Below the pieces are notes generated by a model. That model did not search any database, had not been told where the DNA came from, and saw only the letters and a list, made by a program, of their open reading frames with translations. The translations under genes were made by a program, and so were the position numbers. Positions 1 to 5,127 of a DNA stretch of 5,127 bases are shown here, one piece after another (position 1 is the stretch's first letter; every line of letters begins with the position of its first letter). The stretch is from JAZDMK01 sp043800975 (lineage in GTDB: Bacteria; Bacteroidota; Bacteroidia; Bacteroidales; JAHJDW01), in NCBI GenBank assembly GCA_043800975.1, contig JAZDMK010000173.1, positions 1 to 5,127 of the forward strand, read 5' to 3'.

Positions 1-1
1 C

Positions 2-31
2 ATCCTCAAGCCGGTGTACGGATATGAGTAA
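2..31 (+). CDS. possible C-terminal end of an upstream gene (partial)
   Basis: Reading from base 2 gives ILKPVYGYE followed by TAA. It is cut by the window edge, so only nine residues are visible and no family can be named. I prefer this frame because the residues look like an ordinary protein end and the first 20 bases are richer in GC than the AT-rich stretch that follows. Frame 1 (HPQAGVRI, stop at 25-27) and frame 3 (stop at 39-41) are also possible, and the CAT at 1-3 could even be the start of a minus-strand gene leaving the window. If the call is right, the gene runs in the same direction as metH but about 270 bases separate them, so a shared operon is not evident. Confidence 0.25.
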   Translation: MLKPVYGYE

Positions 32-299
32 CCTGAAATAATCATGCTTAAATCAAGTGAGTAATTGGGATTGGCTCTTATTTTCATGGGTATAATAAGG
101 TAATTCGGAAAGATAAAAGTAAAGAAAGAAAAATTTCGGAATTGGGTTTTTAATTTTCTACTGATTACAGAAAACGAAGTGAGAGAGGATATTGATAATG
201 TGTTGTATGAAATCGAATATATATTTTAGAATTTGAGATGTACAAATAATCTCACACCCCTCATCCCTCTCTTTTTAGAGATGAAGAAAATAAAGAAAA
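32..299. other. non-coding leader upstream of metH
   Basis: No gene with a start codon and family signal is seen here. I looked for a cobalamin or SAM riboswitch, either of which could regulate metH, and found no convincing conserved core. Two short open stretches without a plausible start lie here (61-153 in frame 1, and 104-229 in frame 2 ending EVREDIDNVLYEIEYIF). The second reads somewhat like protein and could be the worn remnant of a gene, but it may be chance. A weak promoter candidate sits at 203-235: TTG, 21 bases, then TAGAATTTG, which has one base too many in the Bacteroidetes -7 motif TAnnTTTG. Confidence 0.4.
261..284. repeat. small imperfect inverted repeat in the metH leader
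   Basis: TCTCT (268-272) and AGAGA (277-281) form a 5-bp stem around a TTTT loop. TCA (261-263) and TGA (282-284) can extend it across an unpaired TCCC on the left arm. It lies inside a pyrimidine-rich patch just before the A-rich stretch that precedes the metH start, so in RNA it would fold immediately upstream of the ribosome landing site. It may be a short dispersed intergenic repeat or nothing more than sequence bias; the stem is weak and no function is claimed. Confidence 0.3.
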
Positions 300-3200
300 A
301 TGAACATTGAAGAAATTTTAAAGAAAAAAATTCTTGTCCTCGATGGCGCCATGGGTACCATGATACAGCGCTATAATCTCACTGAAGAAGATTTCAGGGG
401 ACAAAGATTTTCTTTGCATAAGCATAATCTGAAAGGATGTAACGATCTGCTTTGCCTGACGAAGCCTGGAATGATTAGCCGGATTCATGTTGAATATCTT
501 ACTGCCGGGGCCGATATCATTGAAACAAATACTTTCAATGCACAATCTATTTCTTTATCCGATTATGGTCTTGAAAAACATGCATATGAAATAAACCTTG
601 AAGCTGCTAAGATTGCTCGTAGTGCCGCTGATGAATTTTTCAAAAGCGATCCCATGTGGTATCGCTTTGTTGCAGGTGCTGTTGGACCAACAAACCGCAC
701 CGCTTCCATGTCGCCTGATGTGAACAACCCTGCTTTCCGTGCTGTAAACTTTGATGAACTTGTTAATGCTTATTCCGAACAGATTGAAGGACTCATGGAT
801 GGCAATGTTGACCTCCTGCTTGTTGAAACTATTTTTGATACCCTGAATGCAAAAGCCGCATTATTTGCTATCAGCAAAATGTTTGAAAAGAAAGGAAAAA
901 GCATACCGGTAATGGTCTCAGGAACTATAACCGATGCAAGCGGGCGCACTCTTTCCGGGCAAACACTGGAGGCATTCCTTATCTCTGTTTCTCATTTTCC
1001 TGTTCTTTCGGTGGGATTGAACTGTGCAATGGGTGCGGTACATATGAAACCCTTCCTTGAAATGCTGGCTGATAATGCTCCATGTTATATATGTTTATAT
1101 CCGAATGCAGGCATGCCGAATCAGTTTGGAGGATATGATGAGACTGCAGATGAAATGACCGCCATTGCTTCAAAATACATGAGTTGCGGACTCATAAATA
1201 TAATTGGCGGATGTTGTGGTACTACACCTGAGCATATTACTTTGCTTGCGGAAAAAGCAAAAATGTTTAAACCGCATAAGGTCGCAGTTGCCGATTCTAC
1301 GTTGCGTTTGTCCGGGCTCGAGCCTGTTGAATTTTATAAAGGGTGCAATTTTGTAAATATCGGCGAGCGCACAAATGTGGCAGGTTCAAAAAAGTTTGCA
1401 AATCTTATTAAAGATAATAAGTATGAGGAAGCATTGTCAGTAGCTCAGCAGCAAATAGAGGGCGGCGCTCAGATCATAGATATATGCATGGATGATGCCA
1501 TGATTGATGCGGAAAAAGCCATGGCCACTTTTCTGAACCTTATTGCTTCAGAGCCCGATATTGCAAAAGTTCCCATCATGATCGATTCGTCAAAATGGAA
1601 TGTTATTGAATCGGCGCTGAAATGCGTCCAGGGAAAATCAATAGTGAATTCAATCAGCCTGAAGGAGGGAGAAGAAATTTTTAAACAGCGTGCACTTCAT
1701 ATTCACCAGATGGGAGCTGCCATGATTGTTATGGCTTTAGATGAAAAAGGCCAGGCCGATACGTTTGAAAGAAAAATTCAGATCATTGAGCGTGCATATC
1801 ATGTTTTGGTTCATGAAGCAGGAATTCCGCCACATGATATAATCTTTGATCCGAATATACTGGCAATAGGCACCGGCATCGAGGAGCACAGCAATTATGC
1901 TGTGAATTATATTAAAACAGCAGAATGGATCAGGGAAAATCTGGCATACTGCAAAATAAGCGGCGGTGTCAGCAACCTTTCGTTTTCGTTTCGCGGAAAC
2001 GACCGTGTGCGTGAAGCTATGCATTCCGTTTTTCTTTATCATGCGGTGAAAGCAGGAATGGATATGGGAATAGTGAACCCTTCGCAGCTTGAAATTTATG
2101 ATAATATTCCTGCGGATCTTTTAGAATTATCCGAAGACATTGTGCTGAATCGCAGGAAAGACGCTACTGAAAGGATGATAGCCTATGCAGAAACCCGGAA
2201 ATCGGTTTCAACAAAGGGAGAAAAGGTTGCAGACTGGCGGAATAAAAATCTTGATGAACGAATACAGTATGCGCTTGTGAAAGGCGTCACAGAATTTGTG
2301 GATGCCGATATCAATGAAGCATTGAAGACATACCCTGGTGCATTGAGCATTGTTGAAGGTCCGCTGATGAACGGAATGAATCATGTGGGTGAGCTTTTCG
2401 GATCGGGAAAAATGTTTTTGCCTCAGGTGGTGAAAAGTGCCAGGGTGATGAAACAGGCAGTGTCGATACTTCTTCCGTATTTTGAAAATGATAAGTTGGA
2501 AGGGAAATCGAAAGCAGGAAAAATTATTCTTGCCACAGTGAAAGGCGATGTGCACGATATCGGAAAAAATATTGCGGGTGTTGTTCTTGCCTGCAATAAT
2601 TTTGAAGTGATTGATCTTGGTGTGATGGTTCCTGCTGAAAAAATTCTTGAGACAGTAAAAAATGAAAAAGCCGATATTTTAGGACTCAGCGGACTCATAA
2701 CTCCTTCGCTTGAAGAAATGGTGCATATAGCACGTGAGTTTGAAAGGGAAGATATGAAAATACCTATTATTCTTGGCGGAGCAACAACATCAAAGATACA
2801 TACTGCACTTCGTATTGCAACAGAATACAGCCAGCCGGTTATACATGCCCGCGATGCTTCATACGGAGCCAAAGCTGCAGTGAACCTGATGTCGAAGAAT
2901 CTGCGCAGCGGTTTTCTGAAGCAGATTGCCGAAGAGTACGGGCAGGTAAAAGAGGAATATGCAAACCGGAATAAAGAACCTTTGATATCGCTAAATGAAG
3001 CCAGGAACAACAGATTTTATGCCACTTTCAATTTTGAAACTGTTATAGTTCCCCGGAAACCAGGTATAACAGTAATTAATGATATCAATCCTGAAGTTCT
3101 TATCCCATATATTAAATGGACATACTTTTTCCATCAGTGGAAACTGAACGGAAAGCACCCTGAAATTTTTAACGACCCTGTGAAAGGCGCTGAAGCGAAG

Positions 3201-3953
3201 AAATTATTTGAGGATGCTGTCCTGATGCTGGATGAAATAGTGAAGAACAAATGGCTACATGCAAATGGTGTCGCTGCAATATTTCCGGCTGAGAGCAGGG
3301 GAGATGATGTGATTGTTTTTTCGGATGAAGATCATAAGAATGAAATTGCAGTTTTTCCCTTTCTGCGCAATCAACAGAAAAAAAATAATGAACCTAATCT
3401 TTGCCTTGCCGATTTCATTGCGCATGAAGGCAGCAGAGTGAATGATCATATCGGGATGTTTGCTGTTACAGCAGGCATTGGAGCTGAAGAAAAGGCAGAT
3501 TTATACAAAAAGAAAGGTGACGATTACAATGCAATGATGATTAAATTCCTTGCTGACCGCTTTTCTGAAGCCTTTGCTGAATACCTGCATGAGAAAGTGA
3601 GAAAGGAATTATGGGGTTATTCACAAAATGAAAATCGCGGAACTGAAGATTTACTGAAAGAAAAATATACCGGAATACGCCCGGCCCCTGGCTATCCTGT
3701 CTGTCCTGATCATCACAGCAAAATAGATATGTTTAAAATACTTGATGCAACAAAAAGTACAGGGATTTCATTGACTGAATCTGCCATGATGGTTCCTGCT
3801 GCCTCTGTTTGCGGCTGGTATTTTGCACATCCGAAGGCTAAGTATTTTAATATTGGAAAGATTGACAGCGAACAACTTCTTGATTATGCAAAAAGAAAAG
3901 ACATTTCTATAGAGGAAGCAGAAAAATGGCTTTCGACAGTATTGGCGTATTGA
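300..3953 (+). CDS. metH: cobalamin-dependent methionine synthase (5-methyltetrahydrofolate-homocysteine methyltransferase)
   Basis: This cytoplasmic enzyme transfers a methyl group from 5-methyltetrahydrofolate to homocysteine through methylcobalamin, giving methionine and tetrahydrofolate (EC 2.1.1.13). At 1217 residues it is full length (E. coli MetH is 1227). The homocysteine domain (about 1-325) has LDGAMGTMIQ near 14-23 and zinc ligands C242, C305 and C306 (GGCCGTTP). The pterin domain (about 345-605) has NIGERTNVAGS at 353-363 and IMIDSSKW at 426-433. The cobalamin cap (about 650-735) has F700, matching E. coli F708. The Rossmann domain has DVHDIGKN at 750-757, with H752 as the cobalt ligand, SGLITPS at 797-803 and GGATTS at 826-831. 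The reactivation domain (about 905-1217) binds S-adenosylmethionine, with RPAPGYP at 1127-1133. The ATG at 300 starts right at the domain's usual beginning; the leader is A-rich without a clear Shine-Dalgarno sequence. Its neighbours show no methionine or folate genes. One oddity is DICMDDAM at 394-401, where E. coli has DINMDEGM. Confidence 0.98.
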   Translation: MNIEEILKKKILVLDGAMGTMIQRYNLTEEDFRGQRFSLHKHNLKGCNDLLCLTKPGMISRIHVEYLTAGADIIETNTFNAQSISLSDYGLEKHAYEINLEAAKIARSAADEFFKSDPMWYRFVAGAVGPTNRTASMSPDVNNPAFRAVNFDELVNAYSEQIEGLMDGNVDLLLVETIFDTLNAKAALFAISKMFEKKGKSIPVMVSGTITDASGRTLSGQTLEAFLISVSHFPVLSVGLNCAMGAVHMKPFLEMLADNAPCYICLYPNAGMPNQFGGYDETADEMTAIASKYMSCGLINIIGGCCGTTPEHITLLAEKAKMFKPHKVAVADSTLRLSGLEPVEFYKGCNFVNIGERTNVAGSKKFANLIKDNKYEEALSVAQQQIEGGAQIIDICMDDAMIDAEKAMATFLNLIASEPDIAKVPIMIDSSKWNVIESALKCVQGKSIVNSISLKEGEEIFKQRALHIHQMGAAMIVMALDEKGQADTFERKIQIIERAYHVLVHEAGIPPHDIIFDPNILAIGTGIEEHSNYAVNYIKTAEWIRENLAYCKISGGVSNLSFSFRGNDRVREAMHSVFLYHAVKAGMDMGIVNPSQLEIYDNIPADLLELSEDIVLNRRKDATERMIAYAETRKSVSTKGEKVADWRNKNLDERIQYALVKGVTEFVDADINEALKTYPGALSIVEGPLMNGMNHVGELFGSGKMFLPQVVKSARVMKQAVSILLPYFENDKLEGKSKAGKIILATVKGDVHDIGKNIAGVVLACNNFEVIDLGVMVPAEKILETVKNEKADILGLSGLITPSLEEMVHIAREFEREDMKIPIILGGATTSKIHTALRIATEYSQPVIHARDASYGAKAAVNLMSKNLRSGFLKQIAEEYGQVKEEYANRNKEPLISLNEARNNRFYATFNFETVIVPRKPGITVINDINPEVLIPYIKWTYFFHQWKLNGKHPEIFNDPVKGAEAKKLFEDAVLMLDEIVKNKWLHANGVAAIFPAESRGDDVIVFSDEDHKNEIAVFPFLRNQQKKNNEPNLCLADFIAHEGSRVNDHIGMFAVTAGIGAEEKADLYKKKGDDYNAMMIKFLADRFSEAFAEYLHEKVRKELWGYSQNENRGTEDLLKEKYTGIRPAPGYPVCPDHHSKIDMFKILDATKSTGISLTESAMMVPAASVCGWYFAHPKAKYFNIGKIDSEQLLDYAKRKDISIEEAEKWLSTVLAY

Positions 3954-3996
3954 TTTTTTTATAGCCTTTCCTTTTTCATATTACTGTACGGTATTG

Positions 3997-4029
3997 TTAT
4001 ATTCCGGATATAATCTCAAATATTTTTTT
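3997..4029 (+). terminator. weak candidate terminator after metH
   Basis: TTATAT (3997-4002) and ATATAA (4008-4013) form a 6-bp stem around TCCGG, and a run of seven T follows at 4023-4029. The stem is all A-T pairs and the T run starts nine bases after it, so this is a poor intrinsic terminator. It is the best candidate in the 264 bases between metH and the next gene, and it is placed sensibly 44 bases after the metH stop codon. Confidence 0.25.
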
Positions 4030-4077
4030 GTGTTTAAAAATGTTTTAAATTTGGGAGTATATTAATTGAATACAAAA

Positions 4078-4114
4078 GGTAAAGCTATCTGCCCAAAACA
4101 GTGAATAGCTCACC
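4078..4114. repeat. imperfect hairpin between metH and the toxin-antitoxin promoter
   Basis: AGCTAT (4083-4088) pairs with ATAGCT (4105-4110), CTG (4089-4091) with CAG (4099-4101), and GGT (4078-4080) with ACC (4112-4114). That gives 12 base pairs around a CCCAAAA loop, with unpaired AA (left), TGA and C (right). It lies upstream of the -33 element, so it is outside the expected toxin-antitoxin mRNA. No T run follows on the plus strand, so it is not a standard terminator for metH. It could be a 3' end structure of the metH transcript, a protein-binding site, or one end of the inserted segment. Confidence 0.45.
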
Positions 4115-4165
4115 ATAAAGCAGAAGCAGGAAAAAAGCCATAAGCTCAAAAAAAATCTTATACTA

Positions 4166-4196
4166 TTTGGATTTCCGTATAAAATGATTATCTTTG
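4166..4196 (+). promoter_or_regulatory. Bacteroidetes-type promoter of the toxin-antitoxin operon
   Basis: TTTG at 4166-4169 and TATCTTTG at 4189-4196 are separated by 19 bases. This matches the -33 (TTTG or TTG) and -7 (TAnnTTTG) elements known for the main sigma factor of Bacteroides and relatives. Transcription should start near 4203, leaving a leader of only about 15 bases before the antitoxin ATG at 4218. The antitoxin or the toxin-antitoxin complex would be expected to repress this site, as is usual for such operons; no clear operator palindrome overlaps it. Confidence 0.7.
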
Positions 4197-4217
4197 TACG
4201 TATAAACATATAAAATT

Positions 4218-4463
4218 ATGGATACAAAATTGACAATCAAATTAAATAAACGTGTAATTGATAAAGCAAAATATTACGCAAGAAATCATAGAACAAGTCT
4301 TTCGCGTATGATTGAATCATACCTTGACGCTATAACAAAAAAGGAATTAAAAGAATTTGAAATAACTCCTTTAGTTGAGAGTTTGAGTGGGGTTGTGACT
4401 TTGCCAGGCGAATATGACTATAAAGACAATTATACAAAATTCTTAAATGAAAAATACAAATGA
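4218..4463 (+). CDS. antitoxin, ribbon-helix-helix-like (DUF6364-like)
   Basis: This 81-residue protein is the likely antitoxin of the pair. Residues 3-9 (TKLTIKL) form a predicted beta strand of the kind that pairs in a dimer and enters the DNA major groove. Residues 10-24 and about 28-40 are predicted helices joined by the turn around T26-S29, giving a strand-helix-helix fold. The rest (47-81, with P51, G58 and P63) is the kind of extended tail that antitoxins use to wrap and block the toxin. The opening KLTIKLNKRVIDKAKYYA and the following SLSRMIESYL resemble the DUF6364 family, often found next to PIN toxins in Bacteroidetes; this is from memory of the family. The ATG at 4218 lies about 22 bases after the promoter, with no Shine-Dalgarno sequence. 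Its stop overlaps the toxin start (ATGA), so the two are probably translated together with the antitoxin first. DNA binding and self-repression are inferred. Confidence 0.85.
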   Translation: MDTKLTIKLNKRVIDKAKYYARNHRTSLSRMIESYLDAITKKELKEFEITPLVESLSGVVTLPGEYDYKDNYTKFLNEKYK

Positions 4464-4873
4464 AAAATTTATTGATTGACACAAATATTATCCTTGATCT
4501 TCTTGCTAAAAGACATCCATTTTATGACTTCGCAGCAGAATTATTTTCATTAGCAGACAGGAAGAAAATTAAACTTAACACATCTTCTATTTCAATAATA
4601 AATACGAGTTACATTTTATCAAAGATTTTATCTGAAAAAGATGCAAGAGAAATATTACGAAAATTTAGAATTCTTGTAAAATTATTATCATGTGATGAAA
4701 AAATAATAGACTTAGGATTGAATTCACATTTTAAAGACTTTGAAGATTCTATTCAATATTTTACTGCGACTGAAAATAATATTGACAGTATTATAACGAG
4801 AAATTTAAAAGATTTTAAAAGTTCAAAAATCCCAGTAATGACAGCAGAGGAATTCTTGAAATCGTATAAATGA
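4460..4873 (+). CDS. PIN-domain toxin, VapC-like (PIN_3 type)
   Basis: This 137-residue protein is a single PIN domain, a metal-dependent ribonuclease fold that in VapC toxins cuts specific RNAs (often tRNA or rRNA) and stops translation when the antitoxin is lost. The first strand LLIDTNIILDLL carries the catalytic D7 at residues 4-15. FEDSIQYFTA (94-103) carries E95 and D96, and IITRNLKDF (111-119) carries T113, N115 and D118. The ending IPVMTAEEFL is typical of the PIN_3 subgroup. Three of the four usual acidic positions are clear; where many VapC proteins have glutamate in the helix near residue 48 this one has N48 (ISIINTSYIL), which seems common in this subgroup. No signal peptide or membrane segment is seen, so it should act in the cytoplasm. 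The start overlaps the antitoxin stop by ATGA. The coding sequence is very AT-rich (13 GC in the 60 bases at 4621-4680). The RNA target cannot be read from sequence. Confidence 0.92.
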   Translation: MKNLLIDTNIILDLLAKRHPFYDFAAELFSLADRKKIKLNTSSISIINTSYILSKILSEKDAREILRKFRILVKLLSCDEKIIDLGLNSHFKDFEDSIQYFTATENNIDSIITRNLKDFKSSKIPVMTAEEFLKSYK

Positions 4874-4883
4874 TGACGATAAG

Positions 4884-4894
4884 AGCCAGTGGCT
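4884..4894. repeat. short palindrome just after the toxin gene
   Basis: AGCC (4884-4887), AGT and GGCT (4891-4894) form a 4-bp GC-rich hairpin that begins 11 bases after the toxin stop codon. It has no T run after it, so it is a doubtful terminator. It marks the left edge of a stretch richer in GC than the toxin-antitoxin genes. Confidence 0.35.
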
Positions 4895-4959
4895 AATACG
4901 GGTTTAGTGCAATTGACGAAGCAGAGGAGCTTTCAGCGTTGTAGTTTCAAATTAAATTT

Positions 4960-5018
4960 ACAGTTGGTTGATAGGATAGTGTTTCAATTTTCGGCAAAAT
5001 CACTAACTCCGAAACTGT
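4960..5018. repeat. long imperfect hairpin (19 base pairs, nested)
   Basis: Nested pairs run ACAGTT (4960-4965) with AACTGT (5013-5018), GGA (4974-4976) with TCC (5008-5010), TAGTG (4977-4981) with CACTA (5001-5005), and ATTTT (4987-4991) with AAAAT (4996-5000), around a CGGC loop. Unpaired bases are GGTTGATA (4966-4973) and TTTCA (4982-4986) on the left, and AC and GA on the right. GTTTC (4981-4985) and GAAAC (5011-5015) offer a competing pairing. The extra bases are mostly on one strand, which makes the two strands fold differently. It ends 48 bases before the next start codon and has no T run, so a terminator role is unlikely. Confidence 0.55.
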
Positions 5019-5055
5019 TATGGGTTATAAAAATACATAATACTAAATCTTAAAA

Positions 5056-5063
5056 AAGGAGGA
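5056..5063 (+). promoter_or_regulatory. strong Shine-Dalgarno sequence of the last gene
   Basis: AAGGAGGA ends three bases before the ATG at 5067 and is fully complementary to the usual 3' end of 16S rRNA, though the spacing is short. The other three starts in this window (300, 4218, 4460) have no such sequence, so this one stands out. It supports 5067 as the true start. Confidence 0.7.
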
Positions 5064-5066
5064 TTT

Positions 5067-5127
5067 ATGAAAAAATCAATTTTACTTTTCCTCGCAATTA
5101 CAGCTTATATTAATTTTTCAAATGCCC
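5067..5127 (+). CDS. N-terminal part of an exported protein (partial)
   Basis: The gene starts with ATG at 5067 and runs off the window, leaving MKKSILLFLAITAYINFSNA. This is a complete signal peptide: two lysines after the methionine, a hydrophobic core ILLFLAITAYI (residues 5-15), and a polar end SNA (18-20) that fits signal peptidase I, with cleavage expected after A20. The protein should therefore be secreted, periplasmic or in the outer membrane. A lipoprotein cysteine is not seen in the visible part. Nothing of the mature protein is present, so no family can be named. No promoter of the Bacteroidetes type was found in the 190 bases before it. Confidence 0.8.
   Translation, partial: MKKSILLFLAITAYINFSNA

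Larger units (their letters stand above)
4884..5028. other. structured non-coding element, tentatively attC-like or a small mobile repeat
   Basis: Between the toxin stop and the next gene lies a block with no open reading frame, less AT-rich than the toxin-antitoxin genes (22 GC in the 60 bases at 4921-4980). Its left end reads GGCTAATACGGG (4891-4902) and its right end AACTGTTATGGGTTAT (5013-5028); the right half folds into a long imperfect hairpin. Integron attC sites have the outer cores RYYYAAC and GTTRRRY around an imperfect hairpin with bulged bases. Here GGCTAAT and GTTATGG each match 5 of 7 core positions. This similarity is suggestive only. No integrase gene and no matching site before the antitoxin gene are visible. 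Other readings are a dispersed intergenic repeat or the 5' leader of the next gene. Confidence 0.3.

Noticed and set aside
91..96. TATAAT, an E. coli style -10 box
   Set aside because: No -35 at proper spacing, and the window points to Bacteroidetes, whose main sigma factor uses TAnnTTTG.
281..310. Nine-codon open frame starting ATG AAG overlapping the metH start
   Set aside because: Lysine-rich, without a ribosome site, and best explained by the A-rich leader.
2423..3010. Minus-strand open frame of 195 codons within metH
   Set aside because: It lies wholly opposite conserved metH coding sequence, has no recognisable domain, and is a shadow frame; the same holds for the smaller minus-strand frames at 318-545, 979-1173, 1737-2042, 2208-2555 and 3255-3449.
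3996..4002. GTTATAT after metH as a partner core site for the attC-like block
   Set aside because: A seven-base match in AT-rich DNA is expected by chance, and its surroundings do not resemble the block after the toxin gene.
4885..4893. GCCACTGGC on the minus strand, resembling part of the cobalamin riboswitch box
   Set aside because: The rest of the conserved core is absent, no minus-strand gene follows, and the motif is explained by the short palindrome.
1..5127. CRISPR array, tRNA, rRNA or insertion sequence
   Set aside because: No regularly spaced repeats, no tRNA cloverleaf or rRNA sequence, and no transposase were seen.

Overview
The window looks like chromosomal DNA of a Bacteroidetes (Bacteroidota) bacterium. 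The reasons are a textbook Bacteroidetes promoter (TTTG, 19 bases, TATCTTTG) in front of the second transcription unit, start codons preceded mostly by A-rich leaders rather than Shine-Dalgarno sequences, AT-rich DNA, and the style of the proteins. The phylum call is inference; genus cannot be read from this sequence.

Layout. Positions 1-299 hold at most the last codons of an upstream gene (a weak call), then a leader with no recognisable riboswitch and one small imperfect inverted repeat. Positions 300-3953 are one complete gene, cobalamin-dependent methionine synthase (metH, 1217 residues), with all four functional modules and their key residues intact. Positions 3954-4217 are non-coding: a weak AT hairpin followed by T residues, a better hairpin at 4078-4114, then the promoter. 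Positions 4218-4873 are a two-gene toxin-antitoxin operon: a ribbon-helix-helix-like antitoxin (DUF6364-like) and a PIN-domain ribonuclease toxin (VapC-like, PIN_3 type), overlapping by ATGA. Positions 4874-5066 are non-coding but structured, with a 4-bp palindrome and a long imperfect hairpin (4960-5018). At 5067 a new gene starts behind a strong Shine-Dalgarno sequence. Only its 20-residue signal peptide is in the window.

How the parts work together. MetH is core one-carbon and methionine metabolism and does not appear linked to its neighbours. The toxin-antitoxin pair is self-contained: the antitoxin is expected to bind both the toxin and its own promoter. In the rows I counted, the pair is much poorer in GC (about 22%) than metH (about 47%), which suggests it arrived separately. 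The structured block just after the toxin is the least explained part. It has features reminiscent of an integron attC or a small mobile repeat, but this is a hypothesis. No clearly new biological system is visible in this window.
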